Numbered from the stretch's first letter, positions 1 to 7,277 are shown. The stretch: DNA of 12,916 nt from Bacteroidota bacterium (GCA_023251595.1 JAHEYM010000063.1:1-12916); one strand, 5' to 3'. Notes: generated by a model from the sequence alone, not told the origin. Numbers and translations are program-made.

Positions 1-1
1 T

Positions 2-1195
2 GGTGTATATACATATCTTTGGGGAGATGGTGAAACGACCAATCCAGCGATCCATCTCGGTTATGGCACATACACTTTCTGCGTAACGGATGGAAATGGT
101 TGTTCATATTGCGATTCTGTTGTAATTCAATCCTCGTCATGTAATGCAGCTTTTCTCTGGACTCAAAATTCTCCGAATACAATATTATTTGCGGATGTTT
201 CGACAGGAACTTCGCCGTTGACCAATTATCACTGGAATTTCGGAGATGGCAATTATAGCTTTGCTCAAAATCCTTCTCATTTTTACACAACTCCAGGAAA
301 TTACCTTGTGTGTTTAATGATTTCTGATTCAAACGGAGGATGTAATAGTTCCATCTGTCAAACAATCAGCGTAACAGGTCAAAATTGTTTTATCATTGTT
401 GGAAATGTACTGTCAGATGCTACTTGTAGCAGTTGCTCAGACGGTGTTGCCACCTACTTTATTTATTCCGGAACCGCAACACCACCATATACATATAGCT
501 GGACGCCGGCTGTTAGTACGGGAGCAACAGCTTCCGGTCTTGCTCCGGGATATTACTCTGTTGTAATGACAGATGCGAATGGATGTACTTCCGGGACCAC
601 GATGACTGTTTCCTATATATCAAATCCAACCTGTTCCGCATATTTCCAACTGTGGGCAGATTCCACTCAAACACATACGTATTGGGCGCTTTGCAGTCCG
701 ATGTTAAATACACCGGGAAATTATTTATGGAGCTGGGGCGATGGGAGTTACGATTCTCTTCCTTATCCTTCCCATACTTATGCAGCGGCAGGTTTCTACA
801 CAATTTGTTTAACTGTTACCGACAGTTCAGGATGTACGGCAACTTATTGCGATAGTATGTATCTAGCTCGTATGAGTTCGATGGTTCAGGTCAATGTGGT
901 TCCTGCAATTCCATCCGGAATCAGTTCTGCAATTGAACCCCGTTCTCTGAATTTATTCCCTAATCCGGTGAATGGAAAAATGTCAATTTCATATTCTCTT
1001 CCATCTTCCTCATATATACATATAGATTTATTCGATATGGTTGGAAATAAAATGTTGACTGTGACGGATGAAATGAAACAATCTGGTGAACAGAAAACTG
1101 AATTAGATGCAGGTAAACTTCCGGCAGGAATATATTTCCTTCAAATTAAATCGAATGGAAATGTGATCACAAAGAAAGTTTCGGTGCTACACTAA
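2..1195 (+). CDS. PKD-repeat secreted protein with T9SS sorting domain (5' end outside window)
   Basis: The frame is open from base 2, so only the C-terminal ~397 residues are present. A TTG at 218 lies inside a domain and is not a real start. In order: the end of a PKD-like domain (LWGDGE, then YTFCVTDGNGC), a full PKD domain (WNFGDGNYS ... YLVCLMISDSNGGC, nt ~230-390), a SprB-like repeat (YTYSWTP ... YYSVVMTDANGCTSG, nt ~410-620), another PKD domain (WSWGDGSYD ... YTICLTVTDSSGC, nt ~725-860) and a type A T9SS sorting domain (LNLFPNPVNGKMSISY ... LPAGIYFLQIKSNG ... KKVSVLH, nt ~940-1192). By family knowledge, such proteins cross the outer membrane through the type IX system and end up on the cell surface or released; PKD and SprB-like repeats are usually extracellular spacers or adhesion modules. 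The catalytic or binding head, if any, lies upstream of the window, so the exact role cannot be given. Confidence 0.93.
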   Translation, partial: GVYTYLWGDGETTNPAIHLGYGTYTFCVTDGNGCSYCDSVVIQSSSCNAAFLWTQNSPNTILFADVSTGTSPLTNYHWNFGDGNYSFAQNPSHFYTTPGNYLVCLMISDSNGGCNSSICQTISVTGQNCFIIVGNVLSDATCSSCSDGVATYFIYSGTATPPYTYSWTPAVSTGATASGLAPGYYSVVMTDANGCTSGTTMTVSYISNPTCSAYFQLWADSTQTHTYWALCSPMLNTPGNYLWSWGDGSYDSLPYPSHTYAAAGFYTICLTVTDSSGCTATYCDSMYLARMSSMVQVNVVPAIPSGISSAIEPRSLNLFPNPVNGKMSISYSLPSSSYIHIDLFDMVGNKMLTVTDEMKQSGEQKTELDAGKLPAGIYFLQIKSNGNVITKKVSVLH

Positions 1196-1213
1196 ACTTT
1201 TTAAATTTTTTAT

Positions 1214-1243
1214 TCCCTGCATATTCATAAGCGTATGCAGGGA
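1214..1243. terminator. Hairpin terminator candidate after the PKD/T9SS gene
   Basis: A perfect 10-bp inverted repeat (TCCCTGCATA at 1214-1223 and TATGCAGGGA at 1234-1243) with a 10-base loop starts 18 bases after the stop codon. It is followed by a weakly T-rich run (ATTACTTTTAATT). The base composition differs from the GC-rich repeats nearby. It fits an intrinsic terminator for the plus-strand gene; the T tract is imperfect, so efficiency is uncertain. Confidence 0.6.
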
Positions 1244-1266
1244 TTACTTTTAATTGACAGTTTTGG

Positions 1267-1300
1267 CACACACCCCTTTGTCCCCTCTCGAGAGGGGAAT
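1267..1300 (+). repeat. GC-rich palindromic intergenic element, copy 1
   Basis: The core is the 16-base perfect palindrome CCCCTCTCGAGAGGGG at 1282-1297, preceded by CACACACCCC. It lies 72 bases past the stop of the plus-strand gene. The same core and flank recur in opposite orientation at 1375-1406. In the direction of the plus-strand gene it reads C-rich then G-rich, like the other elements in this window. There is no T tract, so it is not a textbook intrinsic terminator. REP-like repeat is the best description; its function is unknown. Confidence 0.8.
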
Positions 1301-1374
1301 TTCGAGTACGTAGATTTGTCTAAAAATATTTAAATTAAAAAAAATACGCTAAAATTAAATGACCCCACAACTCT

Positions 1375-1406
1375 ATTCCCCTCTCGAGAGGGGCAGGGGT
1401 GTGTTT
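1375..1406 (-). repeat. GC-rich palindromic intergenic element, copy 2 (inverted)
   Basis: Second copy of the CCCCTCTCGAGAGGGG palindrome (1378-1393) with the GGGGTGTGT flank, in reverse orientation to the copy at 1267-1300. It directly abuts the stop codon of the minus-strand rhodanese-like gene (1407-1409), so read along that gene it is again C-rich first. The ~74 bases between the two copies are very AT-rich and hold no gene. The two copies could pair with each other as well as folding singly. Confidence 0.8.
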
Positions 1407-1871
1407 TTAATTCTCTATTGCATAGCCGGCTTCGACCCAGCTTTTAATTCCGCCCTTCAACAAATATATTTTCTGCACTCCTGTGGCTTTGATTGCTTTG
1501 GCAACGGCATCTGTACGTTTAGCATTTTTTCCGTAAATAAGAACCGGTTTCGATTTATCTAATTTATCGACAATCGCATCAAAATATTTGTCGTCCATAT
1601 CGAGAAGTGCACAGCCGCCAATTCTTCCTTCTTTAAATTCTTCGGCTGTTCTGGTATCGAGAAGTATCCCTTCGTCTTTATCCCTCAGATGTTTGAATTT
1701 AGCGGCATCAACTTCTTCATAACCTCTTTTTGCAATAGTGGTGGAGTCGTCTTTCCCCGATTTCTTTTTCTCAACTTTATCGGTTTTATCAGCAGGATTA
1801 TCATTGCTACAGGCAGAAATAAAAAACAAGATTAAAACCGCAGAGAGGAACTGCAATAATTTGTTTTTCAT
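1407..1871 (-). CDS. Rhodanese-like lipoprotein lacking the catalytic cysteine
   Basis: A 154-residue protein. Residues 1-21 form a lipoprotein signal peptide with lipobox ISAC, the lipidated Cys being residue 21. A charged Lys/Asp-rich linker (about 25-49) leads to a single rhodanese domain (about 50-153): ILLDTRTAEEFKEGRIGG, an active-site loop region, then IYLLKGGIKSWVEAGY. In active rhodaneses the loop reads Cys-x-x-Gly-x-Arg after a beta strand. Here it is IYGKNAKR, with Gly114 where the persulfide-carrying Cys would be; Arg119 is kept. Sulfurtransferase activity is therefore unlikely, and a binding or regulatory role at the membrane is inferred. It lies 12 bp downstream of the persulfide dioxygenase-like gene on the same strand, so the two are almost certainly co-transcribed. 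The start ATG is the only one giving the full signal peptide. Confidence 0.9.
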   Translation of the reverse strand: MKNKLLQFLSAVLILFFISACSNDNPADKTDKVEKKKSGKDDSTTIAKRGYEEVDAAKFKHLRDKDEGILLDTRTAEEFKEGRIGGCALLDMDDKYFDAIVDKLDKSKPVLIYGKNAKRTDAVAKAIKATGVQKIYLLKGGIKSWVEAGYAIEN

Positions 1872-1883
1872 GGTCTTGAATAA

Positions 1884-3272
1884 TTAAGCGATCTGCATTT
1901 TTTCGACGGGAATTTTTGTTTCTTTTATTTTTCCCCAGCCACCCTCAATGTTAACTAAATCGTTGTGACCTTCTCTCATTAAAATAGAACAGGCAATAAC
2001 AGATCGATAACCACCTGCACAATGAACGGCAGTCGTATTATCGCTCAGATATCCTGATTCGTTTATCATTTTCGCGAGCGGAATATTTATTGCGCCACGG
2101 ACAAAACCGTTATCATATTCATCCACTCTTCTTACGTCGAGTATATTTATATTACCGGCATTATATAAATTTTCGAATTCTGATGCAGTAACTGATTTAA
2201 TTTCGTCTATCGGCATTCCTGCATTTTTCCAAGCATCAAATCCACCTTCCACATAACCGGCAATATTATCGAAACCCACTCGGGCTAAGCGACGGATACT
2301 CTCCTCTTCTTTACCGGTTTCTGTTACCAACACCAATCTTGTTTGAACAGGAAGCAGTGTTCCCGCCCATATAGCATATTGACCATTTAATCCGATACTG
2401 ATTGACTTTTTAATAAATCCCTTCACGAAAATATTTTCATTTCTTGTATCAAGAATTATCGCACCCGCATCGGTCTCTGTTTTTGTTTGAAGCGGAGATA
2501 AACCCATCATCGATTTGTGCATCAAATCATCGATGCCGGTATAACCTTGTTTGTTAATTTTAGCATCAGAGAAAAAATATGCCGGCGGCGGATTTAAACC
2601 TTTTGTTAAAATCGCAATAAATTCATCGCGTGTATAATCCTGAAGCGCGTAATTATTTTTCTTCTGTTCGCCGATGGTTGAAAATGTTTCTTTCCCAATA
2701 TTTTTACCGCAGGCAGAACCGGCTCCATGTGCCGGATAAACGATGACGTGATCGGGCAATGTTTTTATTTTCGTTTGAAGTGAATCGTACATCATTCCGG
2801 CGAGGATTTCTTTTGTCATCTTTCCGTCACCGTCGAGAAGATCGGGTCTGCCGACATCACCAACAAACAAAGTATCTCCGGAGAAAACTGCGTATTCAAG
2901 ACCATTTTCATCAAACAAAAGATAACAAGCCGATTCGGGTGTATGACCCGGCGTATGAAGCACTTTCATTTTCAAACTTCCAACAGTGAGAATTTCGCCG
3001 TCAGTCGCTTCGTGAATCTGATAATTGGGATTAGCTCCGGGACCAAAAACGATTACGGCACCGGTAGCTTTTGCCAGATCGACGTGACCGGAAACGAAAT
3101 CGGCGTGGAAGTGGGTTTCCAGTACATATTTGAGTTTTGCACCTCTCGTTTTCAACATTTCGAGGTAGGGAGCAGTTTCGCGCAATGGATCGATGATGAT
3201 CGCTTCGCCATTATCTTCGATATAATAAGCGGCTTCGGCGAGACAATTAGTGTAAAGTTGTTGCAGGAACAT
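1884..3272 (-). CDS. Persulfide dioxygenase-rhodanese fusion, ETHE1/CstB-like
   Basis: A 462-residue protein without a signal peptide, so cytoplasmic. The N-terminal metallo-beta-lactamase fold (1 to ~200) carries THFHAD (His54, His56, Asp58), HTPGH (His110), SGDTLF (Asp133) and YPAHG (His182). His54, His110 and Asp133 are the expected mononuclear iron ligands of ETHE1-type persulfide dioxygenases. Two rhodanese modules follow: one at ~262-355 with no loop cysteine (VTETGKEEES), and one at ~362-458 with an intact loop HCAGGYRS, whose Cys418 is the likely persulfide carrier. This dioxygenase, pseudo-rhodanese, active rhodanese order and the length match CstB of Staphylococcus aureus, which turns low-molecular-weight persulfides into thiosulfate. 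The same job, protecting against sulfide and polysulfide, is inferred here. It is the first gene of a two-gene unit with the lipoprotein at 1407-1871. A promoter candidate lies at 3304-3332. The symbol is left blank because orthology to cstB was not tested. Confidence 0.93.
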   Translation of the reverse strand: MFLQQLYTNCLAEAAYYIEDNGEAIIIDPLRETAPYLEMLKTRGAKLKYVLETHFHADFVSGHVDLAKATGAVIVFGPGANPNYQIHEATDGEILTVGSLKMKVLHTPGHTPESACYLLFDENGLEYAVFSGDTLFVGDVGRPDLLDGDGKMTKEILAGMMYDSLQTKIKTLPDHVIVYPAHGAGSACGKNIGKETFSTIGEQKKNNYALQDYTRDEFIAILTKGLNPPPAYFFSDAKINKQGYTGIDDLMHKSMMGLSPLQTKTETDAGAIILDTRNENIFVKGFIKKSISIGLNGQYAIWAGTLLPVQTRLVLVTETGKEEESIRRLARVGFDNIAGYVEGGFDAWKNAGMPIDEIKSVTASEFENLYNAGNINILDVRRVDEYDNGFVRGAINIPLAKMINESGYLSDNTTAVHCAGGYRSVIACSILMREGHNDLVNIEGGWGKIKETKIPVEKMQIA

Positions 3273-3303
3273 AAGATTAAGTGTTTAGGGTGAGGTTCTT
3301 TCA

Positions 3304-3332
3304 CAAAGATAAGGATTTTGTAACTTCGCAAA
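3304..3332 (-). promoter_or_regulatory. Bacteroidota-type promoter for the persulfide dioxygenase operon
   Basis: On the minus strand TTTG (3332-3329) and TATCTTTG (3311-3304) are separated by 17 bases, matching the Bacteroidota -33/-7 form TTTG ... TAnnTTTG. A transcript starting a few bases further on would have a leader of about 25 bases before the ATG at 3272. Confidence 0.65.
3321..3328 (+). promoter_or_regulatory. Possible -7 box for the first paralog
   Basis: TAACTTCG lies 23 bases upstream of the GTG start at 3352 and differs from TAnnTTTG by one base. No clear TTTG -33 box was found at the right distance, so this is tentative. It sits between the two boxes of the minus-strand promoter candidate, so the divergent promoters would overlap. 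Confidence 0.3.
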
Positions 3333-3351
3333 CGAATTTGCCCGTGTTCAT

Positions 3352-4551
3352 GTGAAAAAGCTACTGAGCTTAACCTTCGTTTTTATTATTGCCGGAATAA
3401 CTTCATGCGCATTCTCGCAATGGGACGAATTCGCGATTAAAAACCCCGAAAACTTTCGTCAAGCTTTTTTTAAAGTGACAGAAGTAAAGGTGAAGGATTC
3501 GACGACCGTTGTAAAAGTAACTCTTCCGGCAGGTTCCGAAATGAACAAGGATCATTGTCGAAAATCCGGCGATACTGTTACTTTTTATCCTGTTTTTGTT
3601 GAAGGTGGAACAGGATGTCGTGAATCGCAATATAAAATTAAACAATCGAGCTATTCATTGGATGATGATGAAGACGAATATGAAGTATGGATGTCGTTAT
3701 ATAATGATCCAAAACAATGTGTTCCTCAAAAAGGAGATTTGGTGCAATTGTCAAGCTTGTTTAAACGACATAATAAATTGCTTCTCGAACTCATTGGAGA
3801 CGATGCGATAAAAATTAATTCTTCATCAGGCACTACTATCCTTCCACGTAAAGATGGTGTAAATAGTGTATTTCAGGAATGGGAAGCTATCGTGGAATTA
3901 ATGGGAGATTTGAAATCATATTCCGGTTCTGAGATTCTGCAAAAAGCAACATCAAAAGATATAATCGACTTTTTGAATTTCACGGTCTCATTCCCCCGTA
4001 AATTAATGGGGAACTCGTGGGGATTTATAGGATTATATGAAAGATGGATAAAAGCAAATCAACCTAAAGGAAATTTGAATGAAGTTGATTTATATACAAA
4101 ATATGAAGTGCTTAAAATGACAAAAATAATTTCGGTTGATTTGGAAAAAGGATTAGTCGGAGGAATAAATCTTTCTTCATTTTTGGAAGACCCGCTTTCC
4201 AAATATCCATTTTTTGATGATAGCTGGCTGAGTAAAACGCCTAATTGCCACGATTATGTGCATTGGTTTTCTTGTGGAAATATGCTGATGATGCGTCCCG
4301 GACAAAAGTATTTGGAAATAAGAACCGGTCATAAAGGAATTGTTGACGGATCTCTTTTTCTGAAAAAAATAGATGAAATAAAAAAAGTATTTGGTGAACC
4401 TGTAATAGTTTCGAAAGAAGACAAAGACGATTCGTACTTTTTCAAGGTTTCCTATGGTACAATGAATTTTATTTTTGCTACCGGAGAAAACAAGGCAAAC
4501 CGAATAAGAATATATCCGCTTTCACCTGATGAAATTGTTGAATGTAAATGA
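3352..4551 (+). CDS. Secreted protein of unknown function, tandem paralog 1 of 4
   Basis: A 399-residue protein, family not recognised. The start is GTG; no ATG lies in frame upstream before a stop, and GTG is directly followed by a signal peptide (MKKLLSLTFVFIIAGITSC). ITSC at 16-19 could be a lipobox, but AFSQ just after could equally be a signal peptidase I site, as in the siblings. The mature part has a beta-rich N-terminal region with GDTVTFYPV, CRES (Cys89), an acidic patch (DDDEDE) and Cys123 followed by QKGDLVQL. A helical middle follows (KDIIDFLNF, FPRKLMG, RWIKANQPKGN, LYTKY), then a C-terminal region with Cys299, FGEP, SYGTMNFIF and the final ECK. Compared with the other three it lacks about 20 residues before KDIIDF, including their GP(F/Y)xGKT segment. 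The next paralog starts 27 bp downstream, so the two are probably one operon. Confidence 0.88.
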   Translation: MKKLLSLTFVFIIAGITSCAFSQWDEFAIKNPENFRQAFFKVTEVKVKDSTTVVKVTLPAGSEMNKDHCRKSGDTVTFYPVFVEGGTGCRESQYKIKQSSYSLDDDEDEYEVWMSLYNDPKQCVPQKGDLVQLSSLFKRHNKLLLELIGDDAIKINSSSGTTILPRKDGVNSVFQEWEAIVELMGDLKSYSGSEILQKATSKDIIDFLNFTVSFPRKLMGNSWGFIGLYERWIKANQPKGNLNEVDLYTKYEVLKMTKIISVDLEKGLVGGINLSSFLEDPLSKYPFFDDSWLSKTPNCHDYVHWFSCGNMLMMRPGQKYLEIRTGHKGIVDGSLFLKKIDEIKKVFGEPVIVSKEDKDDSYFFKVSYGTMNFIFATGENKANRIRIYPLSPDEIVECK

Positions 4552-4578
4552 TTAATAAAATATTAATTCCTTAGAGAA

Positions 4579-5844
4579 ATGAAAAGAAAAATGAGACCCT
4601 TGTTTTTTTTGATTTTTGGAATTTCACTATCGGTCATCGGACAGTCAACTAATTTTGAACTTCCGAACGCTGGAAATGCGCGTTACGTTTATCGCCCCAT
4701 TCGGGAGGTGAAAGTCGAAAACGGGAACATTGAGGTAATAATATATCAGCCTCATTATTACGGAACCGAACAGGATCCATATCCGAAAGAGGGAGATAGT
4801 GTTACGTTCCTCCCACTATATACTGATTCAGGAAAATGGTGTCGTGAAGCGCATTTCAAAATAAAGACGGCAATAAGAAAGGCCGCTGACCATGATGATG
4901 GAGAGGATTTAACACTTTCATTGCAGGAAAATCCGAATTCATGTCTCCCGAAAAAAGGAGATTTAATACAGCTTGCCGGAGCTAAACCGGTAACGGATAA
5001 ACAGGTATTTCTGTATCGGATTGCGGATGATTGCATTCACATCAATTCATCTATTTCGGATGAGGTTCTTTATCTTTACTTTTTACCTGATTCAAAAGTG
5101 GAACACGAATGGGAGACTATTTTATATATGATGAAAGATTTGAAGTCTTACGCGGATCTCAAACGTTCTGATAAACCGGTTTTCCTTTCTGATGGTCCAT
5201 TCAAAGGGAAAACAATTTCCGTGATTCTGGATAGTTTAACACCAAAAGACATTATCGAATTTATGAATTATCTAGTTTCATACCCAAGAAAATATATGGG
5301 TAAGACCACGAAGTTTTCGGATTTGTATCTCGGATGGATTAAAGAAAATCAGCCGAAAGGAAATTTGAAAGATATGAATTTATATACAAAATATGATTCT
5401 CTTCTGCAAATGAAATTATTATCAGTGGATATTGAAAAAGGATTGATAGGTGGAATGAGCGTTTCATCACCCGGAGAAATTTTAAAAAAATATCCGTTTT
5501 ACAATGAAGTGAATTACAGTAAGAATTCTGATTGTAATGATAATATATATTGGAGTGTATTATCGAATGATATTAAATACTATCCTGCTCAAAAATATTT
5601 TAAGCCCGAATCAAATCACAACGATTTTGTCAGCCGATCGGTCTTTGATTTAAAGATGGACGCTACCGTAAAAATGCGTAGTGAACCCGATAAAATTATT
5701 AAAGAGGGTGATCTGCAGCATTATCTTTACAAAAAACAGTATGGAACGCTCGATCTTGTTTTTAATATGAAATTTGTGAATCTGTTTATTGCTGAGGTGA
5801 GATTATATTCAATATCACCTGAAAATATTGTTTTATGCAAATAA
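4579..5844 (+). CDS. Secreted protein of unknown function, tandem paralog 2 of 4
   Basis: A 421-residue protein, family not recognised. The signal peptide is residues 1 to ~22 (MKRKMRPLFFLIFGISLSVI), probably cleaved at IGQ; an alternative start at Met5 would also leave a working signal. It aligns along its whole length with the other three: EGDSVTFLPLYTDSGKWCRE (Cys88), an acidic stretch (DHDDGED), NPNSC (Cys122) with KKGDLIQL, EWETI then MMKDLKSY, DGPFKGKT, KDIIEFMNYLVSYPRKYMG, GWIKENQPKGN, LYTKYD, GGMSV, SDC (Cys319), PAQKYF, a C-terminal unit with QYGTLDLVF, and the end SPENIVLCK. It has the fewest cysteines of the set (five in the mature part; Cys152 is unique to it). It has no sorting domain, so a periplasmic or Sec-only location is inferred. 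A GC-rich palindromic element follows the stop directly. Confidence 0.88.
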   Translation: MKRKMRPLFFLIFGISLSVIGQSTNFELPNAGNARYVYRPIREVKVENGNIEVIIYQPHYYGTEQDPYPKEGDSVTFLPLYTDSGKWCREAHFKIKTAIRKAADHDDGEDLTLSLQENPNSCLPKKGDLIQLAGAKPVTDKQVFLYRIADDCIHINSSISDEVLYLYFLPDSKVEHEWETILYMMKDLKSYADLKRSDKPVFLSDGPFKGKTISVILDSLTPKDIIEFMNYLVSYPRKYMGKTTKFSDLYLGWIKENQPKGNLKDMNLYTKYDSLLQMKLLSVDIEKGLIGGMSVSSPGEILKKYPFYNEVNYSKNSDCNDNIYWSVLSNDIKYYPAQKYFKPESNHNDFVSRSVFDLKMDATVKMRSEPDKIIKEGDLQHYLYKKQYGTLDLVFNMKFVNLFIAEVRLYSISPENIVLCK

Positions 5845-5880
5845 CCCCATCCCCAGCCCTTCCCCAAGAGGGGAAGGGAG
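5845..5880 (+). repeat. GC-rich palindromic intergenic element between paralogs 2 and 3
   Basis: Starts directly after the stop codon of paralog 2: a C-rich lead (CCCCATCCCC) then a perfect 9-bp stem, CCCTTCCCC (5857-5865) and GGGGAAGGG (5870-5878), with loop AAGA. No T tract follows, and the next gene begins 15 bases after the element. That favours an intercistronic RNA hairpin over a terminator. It is close in sequence to the element at 8541-8576. Confidence 0.85.
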
Positions 5881-5894
5881 GAACACTCCTGACA

Positions 5895-7142
5895 ATGAAA
5901 ATTAAAATCTTATTTTTACTCGTATTAAGCTTGCTTAGCATTCCGGTTTTTGCGCAGGAAGATTATGATGACGATCCCAAACCTGAGGGCCCCACGAAAT
6001 ATTGTTATCTGCCGATAGATACAATAATTTCCGGAGCAAATACATTCACGATAAGAATATATCCGGGTGATATAGATGAGCCCGGTTTTAAAAATGACGA
6101 TACGGTCTTAATTTATTCAGTATTTCAAAAACAAGTTGATTGGTGCCGGGAATCCAAATTCAGGATTAAGAAAGCAACTTTGAACACGGATGAAGAAGAT
6201 GCCATTATAACTTTAGAATTATATAACAATCCAAAGGCTTGTAAATTAATAATCGGTGATCTCGTTGCCTGTCTTCAGGAAGATGAGAATAAGGGAAAAG
6301 GCTTATTGTTGTATCGTATAGATGATTTCGCAATACAATTAATGGATGCATCGAGAGAAGAAATGTTCCCTGATGGAATTCGAGCCTATACTGTTTTTGA
6401 CGAATGGAGTTACATACAAACACTGTTAAAAGATCTGAGAGCAACATCACCCGTTTTAGCGAGTCGGACGGCGCCTTTTATGACGGAGGGACCATTTACA
6501 GGCAAAACCAGCTCACAGATATTAGATATCGTTACAGCCAGAGACGTGATCGATTTTCTGCATTTCATGATTTCATATCCCGGGAAATACATGGGCTTGC
6601 AATTTAAATTTAATGAAATATTTATGACGTGGATTAAGAACAAACAGATTCAAGGTACAATGAAAGATCTTAAACTCGTTACGGAATATCCTATGTTGAT
6701 GAAGATTAAAAATCTGTATTTTGATATAGCAAGTGGCACTGTCGGAGGCGAGACGATCTCTCTACCTACAAGTGATTATCTGTCGAAATTTGATTTTTAT
6801 AATACGAAAAGGAAAATGGATTACCTCTCATGTCTAAGTGCTGTTGATTGGTCAACAGGAGCAAATTCATTGACCTATTTACCGTATCAAAAATGTTTTC
6901 AAATTACTCAAACACATAAAGCTTTATCCGATACTTCCCTCTTCGATAAAAATGAAATGGAGATAAAAGCAAAACTAGGTGAACCTGATCAAATTATTAA
7001 AGCATACAGAATTGCATATCGATATAAAAGATCTTATGGCACTCTGGAAATGAATTTCAATACTGAATCTTATCATCCACCACGCGTAACTATTATCCGA
7101 ATGTATTCGGTTTCGCCTGAGAATATTCCGGAATGTAAATGA
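5895..7142 (+). CDS. Secreted protein of unknown function, tandem paralog 3 of 4
   Basis: A 415-residue protein, family not recognised. The frame stays open back to an ATG at 5835, but those 20 extra codons overlap paralog 2 and translate the GC-rich repeat. The ATG at 5895 gives an immediate signal peptide (MKIKILFLLVLSLLSIPVFA, cleavage at FAQ). The mature start is acidic (EDYDDD). Shared landmarks: WCRES (Cys84), TDEEDA, NPKAC (Cys116) with IIGDLVACL, DEWSYIQTLLKDL, EGPFTGKTS, RDVIDFLHFMISYPGKYMG, TWIKNKQIQGT, GTVGGETIS, Cys313, PYQKCFQI, LGEPDQIIK, SYGTLEMNF and the end SPENIPECK. It is the most diverged in the middle region (ISYPGK for VSYPRK, IQGT for PKGN, LVTEY for LYTKY). A compound GC-rich palindrome follows its stop. 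Confidence 0.88.
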   Translation: MKIKILFLLVLSLLSIPVFAQEDYDDDPKPEGPTKYCYLPIDTIISGANTFTIRIYPGDIDEPGFKNDDTVLIYSVFQKQVDWCRESKFRIKKATLNTDEEDAIITLELYNNPKACKLIIGDLVACLQEDENKGKGLLLYRIDDFAIQLMDASREEMFPDGIRAYTVFDEWSYIQTLLKDLRATSPVLASRTAPFMTEGPFTGKTSSQILDIVTARDVIDFLHFMISYPGKYMGLQFKFNEIFMTWIKNKQIQGTMKDLKLVTEYPMLMKIKNLYFDIASGTVGGETISLPTSDYLSKFDFYNTKRKMDYLSCLSAVDWSTGANSLTYLPYQKCFQITQTHKALSDTSLFDKNEMEIKAKLGEPDQIIKAYRIAYRYKRSYGTLEMNFNTESYHPPRVTIIRMYSVSPENIPECK

Positions 7143-7240
7143 CCCAATGCAACCGCCCTACCCCATCCAACCTCCCCGCCCCACCCAACCTCCCCAAAGC
7201 TCCTCCCCATTTGGGGAGGTCGGGAGGGGTGGGGAGGAGG
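7143..7240 (+). repeat. Compound GC-rich palindromic element between paralogs 3 and 4
   Basis: The largest element of the set. A C-rich left half with many CCC/CCCC runs (7156-7208) faces a G-rich right half (7213-7240). The central hairpin is CCTCCCCA (7202-7209) and TGGGGAGG (7212-7219), with a 2-base loop. The outer parts are also imperfectly complementary (for example CCCCACCC at 7179-7186 against GGGGTGGGG at 7226-7234). G-quadruplex-type runs occur on the plus strand at 7213-7234 and on the minus strand at 7174-7195. After it comes a 37-base AT-rich leader to the ATG of paralog 4, in which I see no TAnnTTTG box. Confidence 0.85.
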
Positions 7241-7277
7241 TTAAAGATAAATTGTTAATTTAAAATTCTTACTACGT

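Noticed and set aside
1267..1406. CRISPR-like repeat-spacer structure
   Set aside because: Only two copies of the palindrome, in opposite orientations, with no regular spacers and no cas genes.
1359..1562. Small plus-strand ORF of 67 codons starting in the AT-rich spacer
   Set aside because: It reads through the palindromic repeat and then antisense to the well-supported rhodanese-like gene; no domain or start context supports it.
5835..5894. Upstream ATG start for paralog 3
   Set aside because: It overlaps the end of paralog 2 and translates the repeat element; the ATG at 5895 directly begins a normal signal peptide.
7241..7277. Dedicated promoter for paralog 4
   Set aside because: The stretch is AT-rich but holds no TAnnTTTG box at a usable distance from a TTG, so I do not list it as a feature.
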